Positions 45,278-56,963 of a stretch of 64,000 bases of DNA are shown here, one piece after another (position 1 is the first letter of the stretch; each line of letters opens with the position of its first letter). Under the pieces are notes generated by a model. That model made no database searches. It saw only the letters and a program-made list of their open reading frames with translations, and was not told the origin of the DNA. The translations under genes and the position numbers were made by a program. The stretch comes from Beta vulgaris subsp. vulgaris. Lineage: Eukaryota > Streptophyta > Magnoliopsida > Caryophyllales > Amaranthaceae. Location: assembly GCF_026745355.1 (NCBI RefSeq), contig NC_079210.1, positions 4,528,784-4,592,783 on the forward strand, in the 5' to 3' direction.

Positions 45278-46783
45278 TTCTGTTTTCACTTTCTTTTAGT
45301 TGATTTAATTTTACGAATTGTTGTTGATTTGTGAGGAAAATTTCAATCTCAATCTCCCTATTTATAGAGGAATTGCTATCTCACAAGATCAATTTTAGAA
45401 TTTAAAAATTCATCAAACCATGAGCATCCATGGATTTTCAAGAAAAACAAGAAGCTTAACCACTATTTTTGAGTGGATTTCAGTGGGTTTAATGAGTTTG
45501 TGAGAAAAAAAGTATAATTATAAAATGTTTGCTGGTTTTGTAAAACAAGGGAAGAAGAATTCCATGGCTTGAGAGTTGTAGTCTTGCACGCCATTGACAA
45601 AGGAGGAAGATGATTTTCCTCTTTTCTTTTATTCCTTGTTTACTGATGTTTGGTTGGAATTGGGCTCATTTTATGAGTTGGAATTTCTTTTGCTGGTTTA
45701 TGGGCTTATGGACTTAGATAAAGGGGCCATTAGAATTTTATTACTCACCATAAGTATTACATCCCAACTCCAAATTACTTACAAGGTTGACTAAAGACTC
45801 TTAGTAATTTAATTTATGAACTTCATTAAAATTACTAAACAAAATGACTTGGAAATTTTTATTTACTAAAGTTGATTCACTTTTAGTTTAATAATTAAGA
45901 TTAGTTATCAATTAAATAAAATTAGAACTTGGGGATACTACAATTGTGGTGAGATATCTTAATGCAGGGGTCTCAGATCATTCCCCTCTGCTGTTCTCTC
46001 TTGCTGATAATCACAATTCAGGTGGAGGTAGGCCCTTCAGATTTCTTAATCATCTAGTGACGCAACGTGGTTTTGTAGAAATGGTCAAGCAAGCTTGGAG
46101 TTCTTTCCATTGTAATGGGATGCAGAGGAATTTATGGGCCAGACTTCATAAAACTAAGGAAGCTATGAAGCTTTTTCATGCTAAGAGCTATTCCTAAGCT
46201 CATTGTAGGGTGGATAGTTACAGGAGACAATTGGAGTTAGTTGATTCAAAGTAGTCCTGACCTGATTCAGGATGAAGAGATTCAAGAAAAAGAGAGAGAA
46301 ACTTTAGAATCTTCAAGGAAGTGGTCTCTTATTGATATGAGTGTGCTTAGACAGAAAGCTAAAATTAATTGGTTATCTCAAGGAGATGCTAATTCTAAAT
46401 TCTATTTCACTGCTATCAAAGTGAGAAATGCCAAAAGTAAAATTACTGTGCTTCATAACTCACGGGGGGAGGTTCTCACTGATTCCACTAGAATTGAAGA
46501 AGAAATCAAGACCTTCTACATGAAACTGCTGGGTTCCAGTTCAGAGACCATTGAGGCTATTGATATTGATATGGTTAGAAGGGGCCCTAGGCTGTCACAG
46601 CTGGCTTGTACTACTCTAATACAACCAGTTTAACATCAGGAGATTAATGCTGCCTTACTATCAATAGATGATTCTAAAGCCCCAGGCTTAGATGGATTTA
46701 ATGCTGTTTTTTTCAAGAAGACTTGGGATATCATCAAACCTGAAGTTTATGCAGGGGTCCTGGAATTCTTTGAATGTAAAAGG

Positions 46784-48634
46784 ATGCACACTCCAGTGAA
46801 CATTACTGCTGTTACTTTGATTCCAAAGGTTGAAAACCCCACTCAGGTCAAAGAATATAGACCTATTGCTTGTTGTACCATAATCTACAAAATTATCTCA
46901 AAGATCCTAACAAAGGGGCTGCAGCAGGTGATTCTTGAGGCGGTGAGTAGCTCTCAGTCAGGGTTTATTCCTGGAAGACAGATTGGAGAGAACATTCTTC
47001 TAGCAACTGAGTTAATCAGGGGTTATAACAGGAGTTCTATGTCTCCTAGATGTGTCATTAAAGTTGACATTAGGAAGGCTTATGACTCTATGGAGTGGGT
47101 CTTTCTAGGAAGTATGTTGAAGGAATTAGGATTTCCTAATCAGTTCATTCAATGGATTATGCAATGTGTTCAAACTGTTTCATATTCTATTTTATTGAAT
47201 GGATGTCCAACTAAACGTTTCCCTGCTAAGAAAGGTTTAAGGCAAGGGGACCCCTTATCCCCTTTCCTTTTTGCAATCAGTATGGAGTATCTGAGTAGAT
47301 GTCTGGGTAATATGGGTTCAAGCTTCAATTATCATCCAAAATGCAAGAGAATTCAGCTCACTCATCTAATGTTTGCTGATGACTTACTCATGTTTGCAAG
47401 GACAGATCAGGGTTCAGTGGTGGAATTATTTAAAGCTTTTCATGAATTTTCAAGAGTTTCAGGGCTTGAAGCCAACAATGATAAGAGCTGTATTTATGTT
47501 ACTGGAACCAGTCAAGATTCAGCTACTCAACTTGCAACTTTAATGAACATGCCTATTGGGGAGCTCCCCTTCAGATATCTCGGAGTCCCTTTGGCAGCAA
47601 AGAAGTTAAACTTCACTCAATGCAAACCCTTGATTGATATAATAACTAATAGAGCTCAGGGTTGGATGGCTCACTTCCTTACTTATGCAGGCAGATTACA
47701 ACTTATAAAAGCTATTCTAGGGAGTATGCAGAACTATTGGGCTCAAATTTTTCCTCTCCCAAAGAAGCTTATTAGGGCTGTTGAGACCATTTGTAGAAGA
47801 TTTTTATGGACTGGGTCTCCTGAACAGTCAAGAAAGGCTCCAGTTGCCTGGGATTTCCTTCCACTTCCCAAAGCTGCTGGTGGGTGGAATATTATAGACA
47901 TGAAAGTCTGGAATAAGGCAGCTATACTTAAGCTGCTTTGGGCTCTGGCTTTTAAACAAGATAAGTTGTGGGTTAGATGGGTTAATGCATACTATATTAA
48001 GAGAATTACTCTGATGGAGGTGAACATGAGCAACAATATCTCTTGGATGTTAAAAAAGATTGTTGCTTCCAAAAGATTGTTAGAAGAAGTTGGAGGTTGG
48101 GATGCCATGAGTACTCAGCAAAATTTTAGTATAAAAAAGACATACAAGCTGCTCAGAGGTAATTTTGTGAAGGTTGATTGGAGAAGGTTTTTCTGTAACA
48201 ACAACTCTACTCCAAAAAGCAAATTTATTCTATGGTTAGCAATGCTGGACAGATTAGCTACTGCAAGTAGAGTGAGCCTCTGGAATACTAGCATTAGCCC
48301 TTTATGCAAAATCTGTGATCAACATGTGGAAGACAAACAACATCTATTTTTCTCTTGTGATTATAGTAAAGAAGTCTGGAGACAGGTTCTTCATTATATT
48401 CAGAAACAGCCTTTAGCTGATGCAAGTTTGGAGCTGGAATATGTGATTAGAAAAGCTAGAAGTAAGAAGAGTCTGGATAAAGTATACATCATGCTTTATA
48501 CTGAAAGTGTTTATGCTATTTGGCTTCAAAGGAACAACAAAGTCTTTAAGAATACTTTGTTATCTAGTAATCTTCTTGTGAAAGAGATTATCTTTAGAGT
48601 TTCTTATAGATGTTGTGAGCTTGAAAGACAATGA
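46784..48634 (+). CDS. LINE B reverse transcriptase, intact 616-codon frame
   Basis: Longest open frame in the window. Residues 10-30 contain TLIPKVENP and EYRPIACC. Residues 92-101 are IKVDIRKAYD with the first catalytic Asp (D95). Residues 151-160 are GLRQGDPLSP. Residues 196-200 are MFADD with the catalytic Asp pair. The zf-RVT region (KFILWLAMLDRL, CKICDQHVEDKQHLFFSC) is near residues 490-530. The ATG at 46784 is internal to the domain. The protein normally continues from the N-terminal endonuclease at 41276, which is separated here by stops and the solo LTR. A free-standing enzyme is therefore not expected, but the polymerase core has no missing key residue. Confidence 0.75.
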   Translation: MHTPVNITAVTLIPKVENPTQVKEYRPIACCTIIYKIISKILTKGLQQVILEAVSSSQSGFIPGRQIGENILLATELIRGYNRSSMSPRCVIKVDIRKAYDSMEWVFLGSMLKELGFPNQFIQWIMQCVQTVSYSILLNGCPTKRFPAKKGLRQGDPLSPFLFAISMEYLSRCLGNMGSSFNYHPKCKRIQLTHLMFADDLLMFARTDQGSVVELFKAFHEFSRVSGLEANNDKSCIYVTGTSQDSATQLATLMNMPIGELPFRYLGVPLAAKKLNFTQCKPLIDIITNRAQGWMAHFLTYAGRLQLIKAILGSMQNYWAQIFPLPKKLIRAVETICRRFLWTGSPEQSRKAPVAWDFLPLPKAAGGWNIIDMKVWNKAAILKLLWALAFKQDKLWVRWVNAYYIKRITLMEVNMSNNISWMLKKIVASKRLLEEVGGWDAMSTQQNFSIKKTYKLLRGNFVKVDWRRFFCNNNSTPKSKFILWLAMLDRLATASRVSLWNTSISPLCKICDQHVEDKQHLFFSCDYSKEVWRQVLHYIQKQPLADASLELEYVIRKARSKKSLDKVYIMLYTESVYAIWLQRNNKVFKNTLLSSNLLVKEIIFRVSYRCCELERQ

Positions 48635-48763
48635 TTAATTACTTAAGCTTTGTATTCATTGTAGAGTGTAGAAGGCTTGTCTCCTCACTCTGATTTTGTA
48701 CTCCTTTTTTTTGGTAGTCAATAAAAATTTTGAATTGCCAAAAAAACAAATTGCAATCTTGAA

Positions 48764-49380
48764 TGATGAGTTCCAGGTTTTTGATAGAAAACCTCTTATA
48801 GTCAAGAAGTGGAATTCTGAGTTGAATGTTCAGAAAAAAGATGTTAAAACAGTACCAATGTGGATTCAATTACCATCTCTTGACTTGAAATACTGGGGAG
48901 AAAACTGCTTGTTCAAGTTAGTGGCAGGGATTGGGAAACCATGAAAAGTAAACCAGGCAACAAGTAACAAAGATAGGTTACAGTTTGCTAGGATAATGGT
49001 GGAGGCTAGGATGAATCAGGAATTCCCTAATTTATCACATTTGAAAATGAAAAAGGGATGATCATGGAACAATATGTGAAGTATGAATGGAAACTTGTCC
49101 AATGTGAGAGTTGCAAAAGAATTGGGCATGTAATGAAGGAGTGTAAGGGCTAAACATAGAAGCTTGTTACTAGGCAATGGATGCCAAAGAAACAGTAGCA
49201 TAAGATGGAGGTTGATGGGTTTCAAGTGGTGACAAAACAGAATCCTAAGTCTCGGGCCGTACAACAACATGTTCCAGTTGAAAACTCATTTGCAGTGTTG
49301 GAGGAGATTAGTGAAGGAGTTGAGATACTGGAGATGTAGGTAGCACAAAAGGAGGTGGAACATGGTGAGGGGGGGGGGAG
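48764..49380 (+). pseudogene. LINE D ORF1 remainder
   Basis: Continues the DUF4283 protein cut at 39977: FDRKPLIVKKWNSELN, VPMWIQLPSLDLKYWGE, then after stops a zinc-knuckle-like CESCKRIGHVMKEC (about 49110-49145). Several stops. Confidence 0.7.
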
Positions 49381-49389
49381 CCCCCTACC

Positions 49390-52300
49390 ATGATGGATAA
49401 TATAGTCAGTTGGAATGTTAAACAACAGAAGGAAGCAAGGAGAAGTGAGGAACTTTCTAGTGACTTACAACATAAAATTGTTTAGTTTCCTTGAAACCAA
49501 GATAAAATCTCCTTCACTTGGAGACTTTTATCTCAATGTATGTCTAGGGTGGTGCATAACTACAAATATTCAGTAGCATGGTAAAGAAAGGATTGTGTTA
49601 GGATGGCATCCCAGTGCTTTTCATGTGAATGTGTTAGTGTGTACAAAAATATGGGTTGTGAATGGAGGGAGAAGATTTAAATGTACATTCATTTCTGGTT
49701 ATAATGAGAGGAATGGAAGAGAAGAGATGTGGAGGGATATGAGGAGGCTGACTATTAATGATGATCCCTGGATCATTCTTGGTGACTTTAATGCCATCTT
49801 GAGTATTGATGATAGGCTTGGGCAACCAGTGAGAGCAAGAGAGATAGAAGACATGAAGACATGTATGGCTCACTGCCATATGATGGAGGTGAAGGTGTGT
49901 GGGCAGTTTTTCACATGGAACAACAAGCAGGAAGGAAGTGATAGGGTGTTTTGCAAGTTGGACAGGGTTCTTGAGAATGAAGGTTGGATAAATGCATGGC
50001 CGCACACAGAAGTAACTGTTCTTCCCGAGGGAGAATTTGACCATTGTCCTTTGGTGGTCAGATCATTTGTGAATGAGTCAAGGAAGAAACCACTTAGATT
50101 TTTCAATATATCGTGTCAAGCTGATCAGTTTCGGAATATTGTTAGACAATGTTGGCAACATACCATTCATGGCACCAAGATGTATAAGGTCGTGGGAAAT
50201 TAAAGTTGCTGAAAAACTCAAATGCTTAAATGCTTCCCAGTATGGTGATGTCCCTGAACAAAATGTCGCAAAGTACAATAAGATGATTACAGCTCAGCAT
50301 GCTTTGCATAATAACCCAGAAGATTTTTATCTCAGGAAAAGGAAGCTAGGGAGTAATATGTTCTGGCACACAGGAATTATACTCTTTTTCTGAGTCAAAA
50401 AGCCAAAATCAGGTGGCTTAATGAAGGTGATGATAATACAAGATTTTTTTCATCAAAATGTGAAGCTAAGGAGGATACATAATAGAATAAACACAATTTG
50501 AAAAGAATGGTGAATGGCAAACAACTCAACTAGGCTGGCAAATGCATTTCTTGATTTTTACCATGGTTTGTTGGGCAGTGAAGGTGTGGTGAGAAAGGTG
50601 GAGAATGCAATTATAGCTAAAGGGAACATTCTTGATGAGGCTCAACATCAGGCTTTATCACTTGATTTTAGTGCAAAAGATATCAAAAATGCAATTTTCT
50701 CTATCCTTGATGAGAAGTCTCCAGGTTTGGATGGATACTCAAGCTGTTTTTGTAAGAAAACTTGGGATATTGTGGGCAGGGATGTGGTAGCAGCAGTGTA
50801 GGACTTCTTTAGAAGTGGTGAAATGCTTAAGAAAATTAATGTTATTGCCATAACATTGATTCCTAAAACTACTTGCCCTGCTTCTGTGGGTAATTTTAGA
50901 CCCATAGCCTGCTGTTCAGTGTTATACAAAGCCATAATGAAGCTTATTTACTCTAGATTGAGTAGGGTACTTCCTGGTGTTGTCTCTCAAACACATGAGG
51001 CTTTTATCAATGGTAGAAGTATACTCACATCTTGTTGTGCCAAGACTTAGTGAAAAGATTGGTAGGAGTAACAATCAAGTCAAGGGGATGTTAATGAAAG
51101 TATACCCAAAAAAAGCCTACGACTCTGCGGAATGGAGGTTTCTGCAAGATTTATTAGAGGCTCTGAACTTTCCTAGTCACTTTGTGAATTGTGTTATGGA
51201 GTGTGTCACAACACCCAAATTCACACTGATGATAAATACAAGCACATAGGGCTTTTTTGCTACAAAAAGAGGTCTCAGGCAGGGAAATCCCATGTCTCCT
51301 TTGATATTTGTTCTTTGCATGGATTACTTAACTAGAATTCTAGCATATATTAGCTTAGTGAGCTGGATGATTGTGATTTTCTGAAAGTATCTTGGTGTGC
51401 CTATAAGCTCTAAGAAGCTAAGTGCTGCTGATTGTGACTTGCTCATTGCCAAAATGACCAGTAGAATAAGATCTTGGAGTACTAGAAGTTTGTCTTATGC
51501 TGGCAGAGCTTAGTTAATAAATTTAGTCCTACTAAATGTTCATACTTATTGGGCACAAATCTTCCTACTTCATGATGTTGTGTTAAGGAAGATTAATTCC
51601 ATATGCAAGAATTACTTATGGTCTGGTGCAGCTATTGGTGGAAAAGTAGGTAATGTCAAATGGGAGGCTATCTGCAGGAATAAGAAGGAGGGGGTTTAGG
51701 TTTCAGAAATATATATGGAATAAAGCTGCTATTGGGAAGCTTGTTTGGCATATATGATGTCAGAAAGATGATATATGGGTAAAGTGGGTGCATAATGTTT
51801 ATGTGCATGATAGCAATTGATGGGATTTTCAAGCCCCACCAGGAGCTAGTTGGGTAATAAAATACCTTTACAAGGTTAAAACTGATCTCATTCAGATGGA
51901 TATGTGTAATTGGAGTATGAATCACACATACTCAATTAAAAAAATATACAATGATCTGATGGAGAGTAGAAGTGCAGTCAATTGCTCACCAGGGGTTTGG
52001 AATAGGATGAACCTACCTAAGCACAATTTATCTTGTGGTTGAGAATTCAGGGCAGATTGAAAACAAAAGATACTTTGTTCCTCCACAATATTAGCCCAGA
52101 CAACACATGTTGCTTGTGTAGAAGTGCAGGGGAAACACATGATCACATTTTTTTGAGTGTGAATAATTCAGTAAGCATGTTCTCTCCAAAATCCTTGAAT
52201 GGATTTGTGTGATATGGAGGCAAAGGAGTTTACTGCAGTGGGTAAACTGGACCAGGAGAAGATATAAGGGGACCAAAGTGAGGAAGCAAGTTTTGTATAC

Positions 52301-52560
52301 TGTAATTTCTGCAATAGTATACCAGATTTGGATGACACGAAATGAAGCTTCTGGCAATACAAAGTTAGTAGAATAGAAAGTGTAAATACAAAATGTATAG
52401 TTAAAAATAGAATCCAATTTTGCACTTCGGCGAAGTGGAGTGATAGGGATTGTGAATGGATAGATAGCCCGTAAATTGGTAGTCTGGTTGTATGGCCTGT
52501 GTGTTTCCAATCCTCCAAGGACTTAGGTTGTATATGTTTTTTGGTTGGCAATATACTACT
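49390..52560 (+). pseudogene. LINE D ORF2, with the catalytic palm deleted
   Basis: Endonuclease start NIVSWNVKQQ (49398), FLETK, then 49595-50203 with WIILGDFNAIL, FFTWNNKQEGSDRVF and FDHCPLVV. Reverse transcriptase pieces follow at 50514-51249 (VIAITLIPKTTCP, NFRPIACCSVLYK, KKAYDSAEW) and after a stop [20 protein letters not shown]. The text then jumps to KYLGVPISSKKLS at about 51390, so the FADD catalytic segment is deleted. Thumb and zf-RVT traces run to about 52350. The element cannot be active. Confidence 0.75.
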
Positions 52561-53535
52561 CACTTACTTTCCAAAAAATAATATAGGAAGTTATTTTTTA
52601 AAATATTTTTTTTTTTTTTTTGGGTGATAAGTACCCAGATTATTTGAATCGTAATTTGCTAATCCTAAATCCTTCCTATTGTCGGTTTTGGACCCAACCT
52701 TTGTCGGTTAGATAAACTAGCCCAAACGCCCCCTTGTCAATTTAGTTTGGCTGATCCAAACCCAAACCCCCTCAAAACCTTTCTCTCTCCCGTAAAATCC
52801 CAAAAGTTCCAACCCATACTTTCTTCCCTGCTTCCCGTGAAAACCCAGAACCCCAATCCCGTTCCTCTTTCTCTTCTCCCTAGCCCTTCGTCGGAATCCC
52901 CCCCGGTTGCTGCTCGTTGGAGCTTGCTTTCTGCTCGCCAGCGTTGCAGTTGTCCGAACTTTCTCTTTTCTCCCTCGAAACACTCTTTCTCTCTCGTCTG
53001 TTATGTGTTCGATATTGCTAGCCGACGCTACTCCTGCATCCTCTCTTGTCCGTGTCACTGTTGGTCTCCGTCGTTGTTTGTACGCCGCCGCTGCTCCTGA
53101 TGTTCTTTCTCTCCTCTTGCGTCTGATGTTGTCCTGTTTCGCACTCTTCTCTCACTTCTATGCGGTTGTTGCCTCTACTTCTCGTCTAATTTCCAGTGTG
53201 TTGCCGCCATAGATGGTGGTTGACAGATGTACTAAACTAAGTCTGCCTTCCTCATTCCTTTACCAATCCAATTAACTTTGTTATGAGTTGAAAGTGTTAT
53301 TATGATGTTCATTTTACTATCTAAGTTTCAATTTAACTTATGTTTACAAAGAAAGAGATATATGATATGAATTTTATTTGGTACTGATAAGTATAATTAG
53401 AATTAGGAATTGAGTTCCACACTCTTTGATGTAGTTCGGTGAGTGTGATGGTAATAGTCCAGGTTATCTCAACTAGAGTCTCTTTTGTTGTGCTTAATCC
53501 TCTGTAAGCTAGCCAGGGTTACTAGGGTTGTTACA

Positions 53536-54796
53536 AGCATAAACTTTAGAATTGAATTGAACAATACAATTCATAGTTGCAGTTAGTTGTGAAACAGATG
53601 GTAAATTGCAATGTAAATTAGGCACAAAAAGCACATGAGTGAGAATAAGAGTATTAGAAAGATGAACTAAACCCTCTTTTTGTACCATAATAACCGCATC
53701 ATTAGGAATACCCACGGGACAATCAACAATACATACAATATCAAATAATAAAGAAGCATCACCAGTCATATGATTAGAGGCACCGATATCCACAATCCAA
53801 TCAGTGGTAGTAAACATATTGTGCAAACGATCGTCTGAAATTTTGGTATTACTCAAGAAATCGGCTAAGGCCTTCCATTGATCTACCGTAAATAGAGTAA
53901 AGGGGGTGGCAGAAGCCCCAACATTCGCAGGAGAAGCCACAGCACCCGCAACCTCTTGTGACAGCAGGTGCAATAGGTGGTTGAGTGGAGCATGGACCCC
54001 CCATGACCATACCGCTCCTCTAACCAAACTAGATATCCCACGAGTTCGAAATATGAACCAATTTCGTTCCCAGATTTCTCGCAGTGCGTGCATTGAAGAT
54101 GATATTTATCTTCCCTCACCTTTGCCTGAGAGTGAGAGGAAGAAGCATGGCTGCCACGGGGAGTCGTACGCAATGCATAACTCACCACATCATGAGAAGA
54201 GTCGGGCACGATTTGAGCCAAGCGAACCCATTCCGCTTGAACAACTAATTGATAAGCCCTATAAAGAGTCTGCAAAGGATCTTGGGAAAGAATATTAGTG
54301 CGAACAGGACCATAAAAATCAGCATCAAGAGTCATTAAGAGAATAGGCAAGTTGTTGAATACAAGGTCCATTAGCCATAGCAAAACGAGATTGCAAGGAA
54401 TCTCATAAACGTTTTGCATCACGACATCTTGAAAGCGTACCTTTAATCTCTAGAGAGATAGTATTCATGATCCAGGAAATAAGCATGGCTTGAATAATAC
54501 TCCAATCAGAAGAAGTACATGGTGGTGAAGGAGATGTAATCGTGCCATCAAGAAAGGCGAATTTTTGTCGGGCTTCAAGCGCCATTTGCATATTGGAAGC
54601 CCACTGGTCATTATTATCCGCCCTGAGACGGGTGGGGGTGATGTAGTCACCCGGTCTGTTTTGAGGATCGAGGAAGAAAGGAGAGGTGGGAGGGATGGTT
54701 AGGGGCGTGGGTGGTGCTTGATCTTTGACAGAAGCTTCATCACCGGCCATAGTGATGTGAATATGTAAGGGTATACAACACCTTAGCCTGATACCA
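53536..54796 (-). pseudogene. Ty1/copia gag-protease fragment
   Basis: Reverse strand. The gag starts with an ATG at 54750 and contains PGDYITPTRLRADN and WIMNTISLEIKG. A deleted middle is followed by YGPVRTNILSQDPLQTLYRA, then a decayed zinc knuckle (CTHCEKSGNEIGSYFE, with the last Cys lost). The protease/pre-integrase region (54093-53509) has WIVDIGASNHMTG, where the catalytic triad Asp-Ser/Thr-Gly reads Asp-Ile-Gly, so it is inactive. It stops exactly at the gypsy 3' LTR edge, and integrase and reverse transcriptase are missing. Confidence 0.8.
54785..54796 (-). other. Copia primer-binding site
   Basis: Minus-strand TGGTATCAGGCT begins directly after the LTR. TGGTATCAG matches the 3' end complement of initiator Met-tRNA. 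Confidence 0.7.
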
Positions 54797-54955
54797 TGCC
54801 AAGAGTTGCTAGGTTAAATGTTTTGTTGTGTTTTTCATTCAATCTTGATCAAATATAGTACAACAAGTTTTGAAAACTAAGAATTCTAGTTACAAGGCAA
54901 TACGTCAAGGAAATATATGTTTCCTAAAATATATAACTTAATACCTTGACTTCCA
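54797..54955 (-). mobile_element. Copia 5' LTR (short)
   Basis: On the minus strand it starts TGGAAGTCAAGG and ends CTCTTGGCA, directly before the primer site. At about 159 bp it is short but within the copia range. The matching 3' LTR is absent, as expected for a truncated element. Confidence 0.6.
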
Positions 54956-56963
54956 CCCTTTAAGTGATGTAAATAAAAAAAGGGGGGGAAATCATCTAAA
55001 AATGCCCTTTTCTGAAACCCATAATATAGTTGATCGGTGATGTTGTTGAAGAAACTGATCGACGATTTAGAAACTTCCTGAAAAAGGGGGATTCTGGAAG
55101 TTATTTCTAAAATAATGGCATGAAATATGACCTATTTGCATATATATATATATGATGTAAATTGGCAATTTCTCATTAATATATATGTATTTTCTTGTAT
55201 GCTTCATAAATTGGGATAAGTGGAATCACAATATTGCTAATAAAAAGCTCAACATGCAGTGGCTAGGTATGAGGCCCCGAGATTTCTCAGGAGGCAACTT
55301 ATGGAAGATGGAACGAGACGTATCTCTAAATTTCGGATTGGAGGCAAAATTTTCATCAATCGGTAACTCATTGGCTATAACATAGAGGAGCTAAATGGAA
55401 GGTGAAAATTGTTATCTTCTGGTGGGACTGGATAATTGTCTATCCTTAGAATAACAGTATATAAGTCAAATATGAAAGCATTTCATTTGTTTGGTTGTTC
55501 CCAAATTTCTAAATAAACATGTTATAAGCAGAGTGGTAGGGTAGGTGTTCGGAGGGGATGGAAGGGGGTGGTCATAGGAAGAGGGGGCGGGGAGTTTGCA
55601 GGGATGGGAAGGGGGTGTTTGTAGGGGTGGGGCAGAGAGTAAGAAGGGGTTTTGGTCGGGAAGAAGTCAACAGGTTACCAATAGGTTACGTGTAATCAAA
55701 CTCACATAGAGTTAAAGTAGGGGGCTTGTTCTCCCCAGCTTATTTTCAGTTCAGTTCATTTCAACTCAGTTTAGTTCAGCTCGGCTCAGTTCAGTTCAGT
55801 TCAATTCAGTTCAGCTCCATTCTTTTATAACCATTTTGTTAAATATTATTATTATGTTGGTCTAATTTATTTTACTAATTACTCTTATTATTTATTTTTA
55901 TATCATTATTATTAAGTATTATTATTATTGTTATTATTATTATTATTATATATATTATTTTGTTTATTATAACTTTAATTTACTCATTATTATTACTATT
56001 ATTATTAGAAGAAACATGAATTAGGTCAAAAGCACAAATAAACCCACGTTTTTAGCCAGTAAACCAATCAAATTGCGTCAAAACGGTTTATGATGCAATT
56101 TTGCGCGGTCTGACACAATCATTATTTTTATCACTAAATATTATTATATTATTAAATCTAATTATTAAAATAGTAATATTAATTTACTTCTTATATATTA
56201 TTGTTATTATATAATCATCATCAAGTATTAATATATTAATACAAATAATATAAAATAATTATTATTAATTATTATTATTAATAATTTATGATTATTAATA
56301 TTATTTATTCATAACTATCATTTAAAAATATCCAAAATATTATTATTATTCATTATTATTACTTTTCATTATAATTATTAACTAATATTCATATTATTAT
56401 TGTTTAAATATTATTTATATATTTATTACATTCAATTTAATTCAATTCAATTTAATTCAAGTCAATTTCGTTCAATTCAATTCAGTTCAGTTCAGTTAGT
56501 TCAATTTAGTTTACTTCAGCTATTTTAGGCTGAAGAGATATGATCTAGGTGTAGAGTTAACTTACTCACGAATAATCCATAACTTGACCTATTTTGAGAA
56601 GACGGGGCAAAGATTAACTTATCTAAAACAATTATTACTTTATTTTATCATCCTAGCCTAAAATAGCGTGTGTTCAGAACGAGAATATATACATTACTTT
56701 TTTTAAAACGGATCATGTATTGAAGCTTTGGTAACCAGTCCCATCACATGTATACCAGATAAATTATAGCAGTAAATCTATTAAATAATTAGCTACTAAA
56801 AGCCAAAGTAAATAATCAGAAAATCAGAAATGAAATGAATTTTTAAAGTCACCACTACGAACAACTGTCTTAACAAAATTAATAATTACTATAGGTAGCA
56901 AGTATATTAATAAGCCAAATGAAACTACTCGTTTCCATCTTTGTTTGATAGTAAATGTAAAAA
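54956..56963. repeat. Low-complexity upstream region of the intact NPF gene
   Basis: Contains a G-run tract at about 55545-55650 (GGAAGGGGGTGG-type), TTCAG-type pentanucleotide repeats at 55741-55815 and 56425-56515, and a TTA/ATT-rich stretch between them. There is no supported gene. The last ~150 bp should include the NPF promoter and leader, but I see no clear TATA box. Confidence 0.6.

Larger units (their letters stand above)
41923..45942 (+). mobile_element. Solo LTR (gypsy-like) inside LINE B
   Basis: Starts TGTAACGCCCCGAC and ends GATACTACA, flanked by ATTGT at 41918-41922 and 45943-45947. Without LINE C it is about 2.7 kb, with no primer site, polypurine tract or coding region in between, so a solo LTR is the simplest reading. 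A 24-bp tandem repeat (CAGTAAACAGTAGCGGGCCAGTGCCC) occurs about three times at 42520-42595. Confidence 0.75.
41276..46633 (+). pseudogene. LINE B ORF2 endonuclease and linker (split by solo LTR)
   Basis: Starts MICTSWNVRGMN at 41276, contains LLETRV, then after a stop (41567-41569) VAVYGLH, LMGDYNVV and FYSWSNKG. It is interrupted at 41923. After the insertion, 45948 resumes with RYLNAGVSDHSPLLF, the conserved C-terminal SDHSP motif. Removing the element plus one ATTGT joins the frame exactly. The linker to 46633 contains QGDANSKFYFTAIK. It ends in a stop before LSIDDSKAPGLDGFN. Confidence 0.8.
39978..48751 (+). mobile_element. LINE B (near full-length L1) inside LINE D
   Basis: Flanked by the 12-bp repeat TGCAATCTTGAA at 39966-39977 and 48752-48763, with an A-rich tail before the right copy. 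Removing LINE B and one repeat restores the LINE D ORF1 frame (QRNAILNDEFQVFDRKP). LINE B has a 5' leader, ORF1 and ORF2. It is about 4.75 kb after subtracting the solo LTR inside it. Confidence 0.85.
39871..52589 (+). mobile_element. LINE D (5'-truncated L1, host of LINE B)
   Basis: Begins inside ORF1 DUF4283 (GIWAKNGVDKIVVVRKGIF, 39877 onwards), is cut at 39977 by LINE B and resumes at 48764. It ends near 52589 in an A-rich tail. GTTA at 39867-39870 and 52590-52593 may be a short target duplication. Net length is about 3.9 kb. Confidence 0.75.
39740..53535 (+). mobile_element. Gypsy 3' LTR (interrupted by nested elements)
   Basis: Begins TGTAACAGG (39740) and ends GTTGTTACA (53535), with 7-bp inverted ends TGTAACA/TGTTACA. 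The actual LTR is 39740-39870 plus 52590-53535, about 1.07 kb. Everything between is inserted LINE D and its nested passengers. Bases 52620-53220 match 32340-32985 of the 5' LTR closely. Confidence 0.75.

Noticed and set aside
55741..56520. MITE bounded by TTCAG repeats
   Set aside because: The two TTCAG blocks are direct, not inverted, and no target repeat is seen. Simple-sequence expansion is enough.
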